A stretch of 64,000 nucleotides of DNA, taken from Enorma massiliensis phI. GTDB taxonomy: Bacteria; Actinomycetota; Coriobacteriia; Coriobacteriales; Coriobacteriaceae. Positions 16,489 through 25,596 of this stretch are shown piece after piece (positions within the stretch are counted from its first letter, which is position 1; every line of letters starts with the position of its first letter). The stretch is from contig NZ_HE978575.1 of assembly GCF_000311845.1 (NCBI RefSeq), positions 437,755 to 501,754 on the forward strand, given 5' to 3'. The notes below the pieces were generated by a model. It was not told where the DNA came from and made no database searches. It worked only from the letters and a program-made list of their open reading frames with translations. The position numbers and the translations under genes were made by a program.

Positions 16489-16505
16489 GTAAGGAAACGG
16501 TAAGG
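16489..16505 (+). promoter_or_regulatory. 11-bp-spaced direct repeat upstream of the response regulator
   Basis: GTAAGG at 16489-16494 recurs at 16500-16505. The 11-bp period fits tandem binding of an OmpR/PhoB-type regulator, possibly the product of the gene starting at 16622. Confidence 0.5.
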
Positions 16506-16621
16506 CTTTTCGGATAGAGCTACCGCTTGCCGAAGGAGGGGCGCTACGCTGCAAGGGCGAGCGCCCTTCTCCGTAGAATCGACTTGCACGGTGCGCTCGG
16601 AGCGGAATGGATGGGATTCAT

Positions 16622-17296
16622 ATGCGCGTCTTGGTCGTTGAAGACGAGGAGAACATCGTCGCGTACCTCAAGGCGAGCTTGGAAGACGAGGGCTTCACCG
16701 TCGATATCGCCTGCGACGGCAACACGGGTCTGGAGATGGCGCTCACCGAGGCGTACGACGTCATCACCCTCGATATCATGCTTCCCGGCATGAACGGCTA
16801 CAACGTGTGCGGCGAGCTGCGAGGCGCGGGCATCACGACGCCGGTGCTCATGCTCACCGCCAAGGACGGCGAGTACGACGAGGCGGATGCGCTCGACATT
16901 GGTGCCGACGACTTTCTTCGGAAACCCTTTTCGCTTGTGGTGCTGGTAGCGCGCTTGCGAGCGCTGCTGCGGCGCGGGGCGAGCAAGGGTTCGGCGAAGC
17001 TGCAGGTGGGTGACCTCACGCTCGATCCGGCTTCCAAGGCCGTCGAACGCGGCGGCACGGCGATCGAGCTCACGCCGCGCGAGTTCGCCTTGCTGGAATA
17101 CCTCATGTACAACGCGGGGAAGGTGCTCACCAAGACGCAGATCCTCGACCACGTGTGGTCACCGGGGTACATGGGCGGCGACAACGTCGTCGAGGTGTAC
17201 GTGGGCTACCTGCGGAAGAAAGTTGACGCGGCGTTTGGGCAGCGTCTCATCCACACCGTGCGCGGGGTGGGGTATCGGATGTCCGAGCCAGCGTAG
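16622..17296 (+). CDS. OmpR/PhoB-family response regulator
   Basis: A 224-residue two-domain regulator. The receiver domain has the acidic pair in VVEDEE, phospho-acceptor Asp51 in VITLDIMLPGMNG, Thr in LTAKDGE and Lys in FLRKPF. A winged-helix DNA-binding domain follows (about 128-222, ending VRGVGYRM). ATG 16622 is used because MRVLVVEDEE is the standard family start; an ATG 15 bases earlier adds five residues only. Its partner kinase is the next gene, about 130 bases downstream. Confidence 0.95.
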   Translation: MRVLVVEDEENIVAYLKASLEDEGFTVDIACDGNTGLEMALTEAYDVITLDIMLPGMNGYNVCGELRGAGITTPVLMLTAKDGEYDEADALDIGADDFLRKPFSLVVLVARLRALLRRGASKGSAKLQVGDLTLDPASKAVERGGTAIELTPREFALLEYLMYNAGKVLTKTQILDHVWSPGYMGGDNVVEVYVGYLRKKVDAAFGQRLIHTVRGVGYRMSEPA

Positions 17297-17428
17297 GGCG
17301 ACGCAAGGCCGGAGTCTGGTACGGGTGATGCCGCTGGGACGTGCTGCCGCGTGGAAACGCGATGTCGCACGTGCGCGCCAGCGTGCATGACACCGTGGGA
17401 CGCATCGGCCGGAAACCAGGGAGAGACC

Positions 17429-19225
17429 ATGCATCTTTTCAAAAGCATTCGAGGGAAGGTTTCGGTAATCACCGTCGCGGTGTGCGCGGCTGCCATGGTC
17501 GCCATTACGGCCGCCGTTGCGCTGGCGACGGGCTGGGCGATCAGCGCCACCATCTCGGGCAGCCTAGATCAGCGTCTCGACGAGATCGAAGCGCAGGTCG
17601 CTGCCGGCCAGATGCCCGACGAGCTGCGCGGGACCGGCGCCGATCTTGTACAGATTATCGATGAGTCTGGAAACGTGGTGGCGTCGAGCGATTGGGCGAG
17701 CGACGTGGCGCCCATCTCGGCGGGCGGCTTGGCGCCGGGGGAGGAGCGCCGCGGAGAGCGCGAGCGCGTCTCTCTGACGTTTGACATGGCTGATGGACAG
17801 CCTGCCGAAGACGACGTCGACGATGCGGCGCCGCAGGCGGAGGAGCGCGAGCAGGCGGATTCTTCGGCAACGCCGCAAAGTAGCCCGTCACGACCGCAAG
17901 CTTCCGTGCCGGCAGCCTCTTCGAACTATAACAGCGGGTATTCGTCTGCTCCCGCTCCGTCGCAGTCGCAACAAGCTGCCTCGAATTACGACGACGGAGG
18001 TGCTTCCGGCTACGACGACGGGGGCAACTCCGGCTACGACGACGGGGGCAACTCCGGCTATGACGGCGACGCCTCGGCGCGCGGCCGCATCTATGCACAT
18101 GCACGCCATTTCATACAGCAGCGGCTTCCTTTCGTGGCGGAGCAGGCGGGCGCATCGTCTGCCCAGGAACTTTCGGTATCGGTCGAGGAGATGCACATCG
18201 ACGCCACTACGGCGCTCGGTATCGAAGGGCCGATCCTCGTGGTGGAGCGCGGCGTCCAGACGCCCGATGGCGTGGTTACCATCGCCGCGCTGACGTCGCT
18301 CGCTCCCGCGCGCGAGGCAATGAGGACGGTCGCCATCGTGCTCGCCATCGCCATGCTTGGCTCCCTGTGCGCAGTCGCGGTGCTCTCGTGGTTCGCCGTC
18401 GCGCGCACGCTCGCGCCGGTCGAGCGCATGCGCGCGGAGGCCGCGACGATATCCATCGGCGACTTGAGCCGCCGCTTGCCCGTGCCGGAGCACGATCGCG
18501 ACCTGGAACCGCTGGCAACCACGTTCAATGATATGCTCGCGCGCCTCGAGGCTGCCGTCGCGGAGCAGCGCCGTTTCGTCTCCGATGCGTCGCACGAGCT
18601 CAAGAGCCCGGTGGCGGCTATTCGCGTCATGCTCGAGACCATGCGCGACCATCCGGACGCGGTTGACGCGGATACGCTTGCAAACGACCTGCTCTCTGAA
18701 AACGAGCGTCTGGGCGGCATTGTGAGCAACCTGCTGTTGCTCGCGCGCCAGGATGAGGGCGTGTCGCGTTTGGACAAGCAGCAGCTCGACCTGTGCGACC
18801 TGCTCTATGAAGAGGCCTCGTCTTTGAAAGCGAGGGCGTCGTGCGAGGTCGATGTTTCCGGTGTGGAGCCGGTGGTGTGCACGGCAGATCACGAGGCGCT
18901 TTCGCATGCGGTGCGCAACGTGCTCGACAACGCAGCGCGCTATGCACGGAGTCGCGTGGCGATCTCGTGCCGCAATGTTGAGAACGCGGACGGCGAATTC
19001 GTCGAGATCGTTGTGAGCGATGATGGGCCGGGTATCCCGGAACAGGATCGCGAGCGCGTGTTCGGTCGGTTCGTACGCCTGGAAGAGGGTCGTTCGCGCA
19101 AGAACGGCAGTACCGGGCTGGGTCTTTCTGTGGTGCGGACGATCGCGCGGCAGCATGGCGGCGATGCGCGCTTTATCGACCCCGAACTCGGCGGCGCGAG
19201 CATCGCGATTCACATCGAGGCGTAA
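17429..19225 (+). CDS. Sensor histidine kinase with Tyr-Asp-Gly repeats in its sensor region
   Basis: A 598-residue membrane kinase. TM1 is about 12-35 and TM2 about 298-324. The roughly 260-residue extracytoplasmic region holds a disordered insert with GYDDGGNS repeats (about 185-214) that resemble those of the lipoprotein upstream. A HAMP domain follows, then HisKA with His389 (SDASHELKSPVA), and HATPase with NVLDNAARYA, DDGPGIP and GSTGLGLSVV. I chose ATG 17429, preceded by GGGAGAG, giving MHLFKSIRGK and a clean TM1. It pairs with the upstream response regulator. The repeat insert is unusual for a sensor domain and may dock the lipoprotein or the cell wall. Confidence 0.94.
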   Translation: MHLFKSIRGKVSVITVAVCAAAMVAITAAVALATGWAISATISGSLDQRLDEIEAQVAAGQMPDELRGTGADLVQIIDESGNVVASSDWASDVAPISAGGLAPGEERRGERERVSLTFDMADGQPAEDDVDDAAPQAEEREQADSSATPQSSPSRPQASVPAASSNYNSGYSSAPAPSQSQQAASNYDDGGASGYDDGGNSGYDDGGNSGYDGDASARGRIYAHARHFIQQRLPFVAEQAGASSAQELSVSVEEMHIDATTALGIEGPILVVERGVQTPDGVVTIAALTSLAPAREAMRTVAIVLAIAMLGSLCAVAVLSWFAVARTLAPVERMRAEAATISIGDLSRRLPVPEHDRDLEPLATTFNDMLARLEAAVAEQRRFVSDASHELKSPVAAIRVMLETMRDHPDAVDADTLANDLLSENERLGGIVSNLLLLARQDEGVSRLDKQQLDLCDLLYEEASSLKARASCEVDVSGVEPVVCTADHEALSHAVRNVLDNAARYARSRVAISCRNVENADGEFVEIVVSDDGPGIPEQDRERVFGRFVRLEEGRSRKNGSTGLGLSVVRTIARQHGGDARFIDPELGGASIAIHIEA

Positions 19226-19454
19226 CCGAGAGCCCCTTCGACGCCTCCTCTCTATCTGTTTTGAACTGCGCCACCAAAGCTGACATTGAGAAGCATAACT
19301 TACAGGAATTTGACCTACATCGACGATAAACGGGGATGTAGAGCGAATCTGTGCATGCGAATCGTGCGATAATCGACGCATTCGACGTTGCCGGCGCGGG
19401 TGCGCCGTCCGCGCTGCATGTCAGTCGAATCCCAGCAGAAGAAGGGGAGACACC

Positions 19455-20123
19455 ATGCTCATCGAATCCATCTATGACGAATCATTCCGCAACTATGGTC
19501 GCGTGTGGGCAGATGTTCCTGCCGCGTTCACCGAGCCCGTGGTCCACGCGCTCGCCGAGCATGCGCCTTGCCCGGAGGACGGCACGAAGTACGAGGCCAG
19601 CGCCGCCGCACTCGAAGAACTCGAGGTCGCGCCTGCGCTCAAGGGGCTTCTCTTCGGCGGTCGTCCCACTCAACTGGGTTGGTGCTGCGGCCATAACACG
19701 CGTCTCAACGCCCTGGAGTACCACCGCTCCAGCGAGTTCAACCTCGGCGCGAACGACTTCATCCTGCTCCTTGCGAAGCAGCACCAGATAGAGGGGATGG
19801 GCGTCGACGTCACGCTCGACATGTCGCTCGTGCGCGCGTTCCGCGTGCCCGCCGGTGTGCTCGTCGAAGTCTTTGCCGACACCCTGCACTACGCGCCTTG
19901 TCAGACAGGCGATGAGGGCTTCCGCACGCTCGTCGCGTTGCCCCAGGGCACGAACGGCCCTCTGCCGGAGCTCGATTCTGCGCTTGCCAACGCCGGCGAT
20001 GCCCCGCTCCTGTGGGCTGCCGATAAATGGCTCATCGTGCACGCGGAGAGCAACAAGGCTGCCGCCGGCGCCCACGTGGGTCTTCTGGGCGAGAGCATCG
20101 ATATCGCGGAGGATATCGCGTAG
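19455..20123 (+). CDS. DUF4867 family protein
   Basis: A 222-residue soluble protein of the DUF4867 family, cupin-like in pattern. Conserved blocks are GGRPTQLGWCCGHNTRLNALEYHRS split across 74-99, the central FILLL segment, and LHYAPCQ near 152. DUF4867 genes in other bacteria often sit with carbohydrate genes, but none is adjacent here, and the reaction is unknown. A strong ribosome site (AAGGGGAG) precedes the ATG. The next locus downstream is a broken chimera. Confidence 0.8.
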   Translation: MLIESIYDESFRNYGRVWADVPAAFTEPVVHALAEHAPCPEDGTKYEASAAALEELEVAPALKGLLFGGRPTQLGWCCGHNTRLNALEYHRSSEFNLGANDFILLLAKQHQIEGMGVDVTLDMSLVRAFRVPAGVLVEVFADTLHYAPCQTGDEGFRTLVALPQGTNGPLPELDSALANAGDAPLLWAADKWLIVHAESNKAAAGAHVGLLGESIDIAEDIA

Positions 20124-20194
20124 TAGTCAAGCAGCATACGGCATGGGCGCGGGCGCAAAAGCGAAGTGCCTGCACGAAGAAAGAGGGCAGCCTC

Positions 20195-20756
20195 ATGAAG
20201 ATCGCTATTCCAACCATGGGTGCGGGCGGCCTCGAGTGCGAGCGCTCGGGTCATTTCGGCCACTGCGACTGTTTTATCCGGCTGGACGCAGAACGGTGCT
20301 GCGGTGGGCTCCTTCGACGATCCCTCCGCAGCTCAGACCACCTTCACGATGCCGGCGGGTGCCGTCGAGCTCACTGCGAACTACGATGCGCATAGTCTGG
20401 CGCACCACGACGGACAGGATCCCACCTGCACCGACCCTGGCTGGGCTGCCTATGACGAGTGCGCCTGCGGCTACTCGACCTATCAGGAGATCCCTGCTGC
20501 CGGCCATAGCTTCGTAGACGGCGTCTGCACCGTGTGCGGCGAGAAGGAGTCGAGTCAGGATCCGGACCAGACGACCCCCGTCAATCCTGAGCGCCCGGCT
20601 GAACCCAGCGAGCCCGGCTCGTCTGAAGGGCTGGAGCAGGATGCGGCCGCCATTCCGGCTACGGGTGATATGAGCATGCTCGCGGTGGCTGCGGCGGCGG
20701 TTGTTGGCGCTGCGGTGCTCGCAGGCGGGCTGCTCGCAAGGCGGCACAGGAGCTAA
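20195..20756 (+). pseudogene. Chimeric remnant: NifX-like 5' end joined to a surface-protein 3' end
   Basis: From ATG 20195 the frame gives MKIAIPTMGAGGLECERSGH and then FGHCDCF, the start of a NifX/NifB dinitrogenase-cofactor family protein. It breaks off near 20272. From there another frame encodes the tail of a sortase-anchored surface protein: SGWTQNGAAVGSFDDPS, a Cys-rich ACGYST/VCTVCGEK repeat (two CxxC-like pairs), a Pro/Glu linker, an IPATGD sorting signal, a membrane segment and RRHRS. Neither half is complete and the frames differ, so I read it as a deletion junction fusing two genes. Confidence 0.75.
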
Positions 20757-20793
20757 CGCGACGGTACGACAACCTTTATCTAGATGAGACTTT

Positions 20794-20830
20794 AGGGCGG
20801 ATGCTTAGGTAACGGGCATCCGCCCTTATC
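20794..20830 (+). terminator. Terminator after the chimeric remnant
   Basis: AGGGCGGATGC (20794-20804) pairs perfectly with GCATCCGCCCT (20816-20826) around an 11-base loop, followed by TTAT. Confidence 0.7.
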
Positions 20831-21042
20831 GTCTGCCGTGCGCTGCATGCCAAGTCTCACTTCAAGACTCTCCGCAAGACGCTCCATCGTGCCTCTCTAT
20901 GCTGGGCCATTGAACCGGTTTCGGTTTAGGCAAGGCGGCGAGCGCTTCTTCGCCGTATGCAGTCCGCGCTACAATGTCTCCATTTGATGGTAGCCGCCCT
21001 CGATGCGGCTTAGGTGCCGCGGCAGGAGGGAAAGGGGAGCCG

Positions 21043-22005
21043 ATGCCGATGATATTCTCGCTTGCCCCCATGGAGGGGATCACGGGAAGCGTATTTCGCA
21101 GGGTCCACGCGGAGTGCTTCGGCGCCCTCGACCGCTACTACACTCCGTTCCTCGCTCCGCCGCAGGTAGGCTCTTCGTTTGGCGGCAAGGCGTATAAAGA
21201 GGTCGACCCGGAGCGCAACCAAGGTCTCGACGTAGTTCCGCAGCTGCTCACCAACGATGCAGACAAGTTCGTGTGGGCGACGCAGGTGCTTGCCGATATG
21301 GGCTATGCGGAGGTGAACTTGAACCTGGGGTGCCCTTCCGGGACGGTCGTTGCCAAGGGGAGGGGTGCCGGCTTTCTCAGAAACCTCGGGGAACTCGAAG
21401 GGTTCCTGCAGGAGGTGTGCGACCGGTCGCGTCTTCCGATCTCGGTCAAGACGCGGGTCGGTGTGCTGGAAGACGCTGAATACGAGAAGATCCTCGAGCT
21501 GTACTGCCGTTTCCCGCTCCAGGAGCTCATCGTCCATCCTCGTGTTCAGAAAGATCGCTACCAGGGCGTTCCGCGCCTGGAGCTCTACGGCGAGACGCTC
21601 AGACGGGCGCCGTTTCCTGTGGCGTATAACGGGGACATCTTTGGGACCGATGACATGGCGGCGTTACTCGAGGCGTATCCGGAGACGCGCCACGTGATGC
21701 TCGGCCGCGGCATCCTCTCCAACCCCGCGCTGGCGCGCATGCTCAACGGCGGGCAGGCTGCCGCAGCAGCCGAGCTCAAGCACTTCCACGACAAGCTCTT
21801 CTGCGCCTATGAGGAAGAGATCGGCGGCAACGCGGTGTTTCGCATGAAGGAATGGTGGTCCTACGCCAAATATTCCTTCGCAGACCCGCAGGTCGTGCAT
21901 CGCGCGGTGCGGAAAGCTCGCAAGGTGGGGGAGTACGAGGAAGCGGTCGAGCGCGTGTTCCAGACGCAAGGGCCGAGCGCGGAGCCGCGCTTCGGGGGGT
22001 TCTAG
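21043..22005 (+). CDS. tRNA-dihydrouridine synthase
   Basis: An FMN-dependent reductase that converts uridine to dihydrouridine in tRNA. The 320-residue TIM-barrel protein starts MIFSLAPMEGITGSVFRR and has the catalytic Cys97 in NLGCPSGTVVAKGRGAGFL. Phosphate-binding YNGDIF and MLGRGIL blocks follow. ATG 21043 is preceded by GGGGAG at good spacing; the frame extends upstream but lacks family sequence there. It belongs to the Dus family, subgroup not assigned. Confidence 0.93.
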   Translation: MPMIFSLAPMEGITGSVFRRVHAECFGALDRYYTPFLAPPQVGSSFGGKAYKEVDPERNQGLDVVPQLLTNDADKFVWATQVLADMGYAEVNLNLGCPSGTVVAKGRGAGFLRNLGELEGFLQEVCDRSRLPISVKTRVGVLEDAEYEKILELYCRFPLQELIVHPRVQKDRYQGVPRLELYGETLRRAPFPVAYNGDIFGTDDMAALLEAYPETRHVMLGRGILSNPALARMLNGGQAAAAAELKHFHDKLFCAYEEEIGGNAVFRMKEWWSYAKYSFADPQVVHRAVRKARKVGEYEEAVERVFQTQGPSAEPRFGGF

Positions 22006-22113
22006 GCGGATGCTTCCTGCCGGGCATCCCGGCGACCGGTCCCGTCCGGTTGCCCCTGTCCGCGTGGGCGGGTATCCTAGTCACTCCAACATCGAATGGT
22101 CTGGAGTCATTGC

Positions 22114-24276
22114 ATGGACATAACCCTCACGCTCGCAGAAGAGCTGAACCTCAAGCCTGCTGCCGTTCAGGCGGCCATCGACCTTATCGACGAGGGCAAC
22201 ACGATTCCCTTCATCGCGCGCTACCGCAAGGAAGCCACGGGCGGTATGGACGACGTCGCGCTCCGCACGCTGGGCGACCGCCTTACCTACCTGCGTAATC
22301 TCGAACAGCGCAAAGAGGACGTGATCATCCTCATCAACGCCCAGGGCAAGCTCACGCCCGAGCTTGAGTCCGAGATTCGCTCTGCCACACAGCTCCAGCG
22401 CGTCGAGGACCTCTACAAGCCCTACCGCAAGAAGCGCCAGACGCGCGCGCAGAAGGCCCGCGAGGCGGGGCTCGAACCGCTCGCCAACATGATCATCATG
22501 CAGGTCACGCCCAAGGGCGGTGCGACTCCGATCGACGCGGCCGCCGCATACGTTACCGCCGAGGCGGCCCAGGCCAGTTACGACACGCCCGAAAAGGCCC
22601 TTGCAGGTGCTCAGGACATCGTGGCCGAGACGGTTGCCGAGGACCCGGAGAACGTTGCCGACCTGCGCTCCTTCACCGAGGGTACGGGCGAGATCGTCGC
22701 AGCTGCGGTGGATGCGGACGAGAAGACGCCGTACGAGCCCTACTACGATTTCTCCGAGCCCGCGCGCAAGATTCCCAACCATCGCATTCTCGCCATCGAC
22801 CGCGGCGAGCGCGAGGGCAAGCTCCGCGTGCGCGTGGGCGTGGACACGCAAGCTGCCGTTACGCGCCTCGGTTCCCGCTGGCCGAGCCGTCAGGGCCCCT
22901 TCGCCCCGGTGCTCGACGCCGCCATCGCCGACGGCTACAAGCGCCTCATGGCGCCCTCGCTCGAGCGCGAGCTCCGCGCTAAGCTCACGGTCCGTGCGCA
23001 GACGGACGCTATCAAGGTCTTCGGCAAGAACCTCGAGAGCCTGCTCTCGGCCCGTCCGGTGCGCGGCGCGCGCGTGATCGCGCTTGACCCGGGCTTCCGC
23101 ACGGGCTGCAAGGTGGCGGTGCTGGACGAGACGGGCAAGCTTCTGGACCACGGCGTCGTCTACCCCACCAAGCCGCGCCATGACGTAGCGGGCACCAAGC
23201 GCGAGCTGGCGCGTCTGGTGAAGAAGCACCATATCAACACCATCGTGATCGGCAACGGTACGGCGAGCCGCGAGACCGAGGAGGTCGTGTCGGAGTTCAT
23301 CGCCGAGCAGGCGCCCGATCTGCGCTATACCATCGTGAACGAGGCCGGCGCGTCCGTGTATTCGGCGAGCGAGCTGGCAAGTGCGGAGTATCCGGAGCTC
23401 GATGTGACCACGCGCGGTGCCATGAGCCTGGGCCGACGCCTGCAAGACCCGCTGGCCGAGCTCGTGAAGATTCCGCCGCAGTCCATCGGCGTGGGCCAGT
23501 ACCAGCACGACCTTGACCAGGCCGAGCTCTCGCGCACGCTTGGCAACGTGGTGGAGGACGTGGTGAACCGCGTGGGCGTGGACGTGAACACGGCGAGCGC
23601 GAGCCTCTTGGGCTACGTTTCCGGCATCACGCAGCCGGTGGCGAAGAACATCGTGGCGTACCGCGAGGAGAACGGCGTGTTCACCGACCGCAACCAGCTC
23701 AAGAAGGTGCCCAAGCTTGGGCCGAAGGCCTTCGAGCAGTGCGCGGGCTTTTTGCGCATCTCGGGCGGTAAGAACCCGCTCGATGCGACGAGCGTGCACC
23801 CGGAGAGCTATGCGGTTGCCACGCAGGTGCTCGAGCGTGCCGGCGTGACGGCGGCGGACCTCGCGGCGGGCGGCATCCCGGACATCGATAAGCGCGTGGG
23901 CAACGTGGCCGCGCTCGCGGGCGAGCTGGGCTGCGGCTTCATGACGCTCATCGATATCATCGACGAGCTCAAGAAGCCCGGCCGCGACCCGCGCGACGAT
24001 GCGCCCGAGGTCGTGTTCAGCCGCGCAGCGCTCTCTATCGACGACCTGCAGCCGGGCATGGAGCTCACCGGCACCGTGCGCAATGTGGTCGACTTCGGAG
24101 CCTTCGTGGACGTGGGCGTGCACCAGGACGGCCTCGTGCACATCTCCAAGCTGGCGAAGCGCTTCGTGAAGCACCCGAGCGACGTGGTGGCCGTGGGCGA
24201 CACCGTGAAGGTGTGGGTGGAAAAGGTCGATCGCGACCGCGGCAAGATCTCGCTCACCATGGTGCAGGTGAAGTAG
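22114..24276 (+). CDS. tex: Tex-family S1 RNA-binding transcription accessory protein
   Basis: A 720-residue protein with the full Tex layout. It has an N-terminal helical region (MDITLTLAEELNLKPAAVQA and IPFIARYRKEATGG), a YqgF-type RNase-H-fold domain near 319-420 (IALDPGFRTGCKVAVLD), helix-hairpin-helix repeats near 490-560 and an S1 domain near 645-715 (GAFVDVGVHQDGLVHIS). Tex proteins bind nucleic acid and associate with transcription. ATG 22114 gives the family N-terminus. A long reading frame on the opposite strand is a G+C-driven shadow. Confidence 0.96.
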   Translation: MDITLTLAEELNLKPAAVQAAIDLIDEGNTIPFIARYRKEATGGMDDVALRTLGDRLTYLRNLEQRKEDVIILINAQGKLTPELESEIRSATQLQRVEDLYKPYRKKRQTRAQKAREAGLEPLANMIIMQVTPKGGATPIDAAAAYVTAEAAQASYDTPEKALAGAQDIVAETVAEDPENVADLRSFTEGTGEIVAAAVDADEKTPYEPYYDFSEPARKIPNHRILAIDRGEREGKLRVRVGVDTQAAVTRLGSRWPSRQGPFAPVLDAAIADGYKRLMAPSLERELRAKLTVRAQTDAIKVFGKNLESLLSARPVRGARVIALDPGFRTGCKVAVLDETGKLLDHGVVYPTKPRHDVAGTKRELARLVKKHHINTIVIGNGTASRETEEVVSEFIAEQAPDLRYTIVNEAGASVYSASELASAEYPELDVTTRGAMSLGRRLQDPLAELVKIPPQSIGVGQYQHDLDQAELSRTLGNVVEDVVNRVGVDVNTASASLLGYVSGITQPVAKNIVAYREENGVFTDRNQLKKVPKLGPKAFEQCAGFLRISGGKNPLDATSVHPESYAVATQVLERAGVTAADLAAGGIPDIDKRVGNVAALAGELGCGFMTLIDIIDELKKPGRDPRDDAPEVVFSRAALSIDDLQPGMELTGTVRNVVDFGAFVDVGVHQDGLVHISKLAKRFVKHPSDVVAVGDTVKVWVEKVDRDRGKISLTMVQVK

Positions 24277-24311
24277 CAGCTGGGCAGCAGAGTGATAAAA
24301 CGGGTCAATAT

Positions 24312-24357
24312 GGGACGGGCCCAAATTGACCGCTTACGGTCAAAACGGGCACGTCCC
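24312..24357. repeat. Nested three-stem palindrome downstream of tex
   Basis: GGGACG pairs with CGTCCC, inside it GCCC with GGGC, and at the core TTGACCG with CGGTCAA around a CTTA loop. A further GACCAT/ATGGTC pair lies just after it. It may act as a terminator-like structure, although no T tract follows. Confidence 0.6.
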
Positions 24358-24450
24358 TAGACCATCAGAAACCCGGTTTTACATGGTCAGACTGACGCAG
24401 GGAGACCGGCTCTCACGGTGTCATTCCAATGCAGGGAGAGGAGGCGTGAC

Positions 24451-24816
24451 GTGAACTGGCGCGATTATGCGAAATACGCTCAGCAGAGTATCGACGAGCT
24501 TGCGCGGGACTGCGAGGTGCAGGTGTTTCGGTCGAAGGGTCCGGGCGGCCAGGGTGTGAACACCACGGACTCCGCGGTGCGCATGACGCATGTTCCCACG
24601 GGCATAACCGTGATCGCGCGCGAGACGCGCAGCCAGTTTCAGAACCGCCAGCTCTGCCTGCAAAAGATTGCGTCGATCCTCAAGCGCCGCGCCCAGCCGC
24701 CGCGCGTGCGCAAGAAGACCAAGGTACCCAAGGCCGCACGCGAACGCCGGCTGGCGGATAAGCGCCATCGGTCCCAGTTGAAGCGGCAGCGCGGCCGTGC
24801 CGGGGATGAGTGGTAG
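24451..24816 (+). CDS. Short GGQ-motif peptide-chain-release-factor-like protein
   Basis: A 121-residue protein consisting of a release-factor catalytic domain. The motif [19 protein letters not shown] has GGQ at about 32-34, and the C-terminus is highly basic ([16 protein letters not shown]), as in ribosome-rescue hydrolases of the ArfB type. It has no codon-recognition domain. It probably hydrolyses peptidyl-tRNA on stalled ribosomes; this follows from the family. The start is a GTG with GGAGAGGAGG just upstream. Confidence 0.88.
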   Translation: MNWRDYAKYAQQSIDELARDCEVQVFRSKGPGGQGVNTTDSAVRMTHVPTGITVIARETRSQFQNRQLCLQKIASILKRRAQPPRVRKKTKVPKAARERRLADKRHRSQLKRQRGRAGDEW

Positions 24817-24912
24817 GAGCGGGTTTGCGAGCCTGGGGTGCTGTGTTCGCTCGACAGTCGTAGCGTCCCGGGCGGCGTGTGCCCCTCGGAATACGGTTTC
24901 AGACCTCCGAGA

Positions 24913-25200
24913 TTACTCAATGAGTGCCTCGACTGCCGGGAGTTTGCCTTCATCGAAGGACTTAATCTGGTATGTCGTTTCCAAGTTGAGCCAGAACTCC
25001 GGCGTAGTTCCGAGCGCGCGGGAGAGGAGCCAGGCCATCTCGACGGAAATGGCGCGGCGCCCGTGGACGATGTCCGAGATTGCGGACTGTGGCTTGTTGA
25101 TCGCCTTGGCCAGACGATATTGCGAGATACCCAGGGGCTGAAGGAACTCCTCGAGTAGGATCTCGCCGGGCGTGGAAATGAGGCTGTTAATGGTAGTCAC
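24913..25200 (-). CDS. higA: HigA-type antitoxin
   Basis: A 95-residue XRE helix-turn-helix protein: STPGEILLEEFLQPLGISQ, LAKAINKPQSAIS and GRRAISVEMAWLLSRALG are typical HigA. I use GTG 25200, with AAAAGGGG upstream and a 14-base overlap with higB; an ATG at 25260 would add 20 residues but lies deep inside higB. HigA neutralises the HigB RNase and represses the operon. Confidence 0.92.
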   Translation of the reverse strand: MTTINSLISTPGEILLEEFLQPLGISQYRLAKAINKPQSAISDIVHGRRAISVEMAWLLSRALGTTPEFWLNLETTYQIKSFDEGKLPAVEALIE

Positions 25201-25471
25201 AAAACTCAACCCCTTTTGGTTCTCCGTTTGACCAGGTGAAGCAAAGTCTCCATTGGTCATTTACGCGAATGCTATATTGCCCAAACCGATCGCCTTGAAG
25301 GCGCTTGAGCCTGTTATTGGGAGGAATCCGAAGGTCCTGTATCGCGTGCGCAGCGTCGAGCATTTGCAGCTTGCGAAACAGCACTTTTCTGCAATCCGAA
25401 GGGATGCGCCTAGGACATGCCCCTCCGTTGCTTTCCCAGAATTGCTGAAGATCTTTGTCGGCAAATTCCAT
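25187..25471 (-). CDS. higB: HigB-type toxin (ribosome-dependent RNase)
   Basis: A 94-residue RelE-superfamily HigB protein: FADKDLQQFWE, KLQMLDAAHAIQDLRIPP, NNRLKRLQGDRFGQYSIRV and WRLCFTW are characteristic. TTGGAG precedes the ATG by 5 bases. It is first in the higBA operon. A near-consensus promoter and an operator-like palindrome lie directly upstream. Confidence 0.93.
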   Translation of the reverse strand: MEFADKDLQQFWESNGGACPRRIPSDCRKVLFRKLQMLDAAHAIQDLRIPPNNRLKRLQGDRFGQYSIRVNDQWRLCFTWSNGEPKGVEFCDYH

Positions 25472-25482
25472 GGCGACTCCAA

Positions 25483-25528
25483 TACTTCTGTTAAACAGTA
25501 GTATAGGTGCTCAGACATTCCATTTCAA
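25483..25528 (-). promoter_or_regulatory. higBA promoter and operator
   Basis: On the minus strand, TTGAAA (25523-25528) and TATACT (25500-25505) are spaced by 17 bases. An imperfect 21-base palindrome centred on CTGTT-T-AACAG (25483-25503) overlaps the -10 box and transcription start, where HigA would repress. Confidence 0.8.
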
Positions 25529-25596
25529 TAATGAAAAGGTGGATGAGCTGATCGGGTATATGCCTAGGAGCGGTTTGGCACTATCCAGCAACGCTA

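Noticed and set aside
17888..19381. A 497-codon minus-strand frame opposite the sensor kinase
   Set aside because: The kinase on the plus strand has every catalytic motif; the antisense frame has none.
22081..24324. A 747-codon open frame on the minus strand opposite tex
   Set aside because: It is a composition shadow of the tex codons: it has no family motif, is His/Arg/Leu-rich, and runs beyond the gene only slightly.
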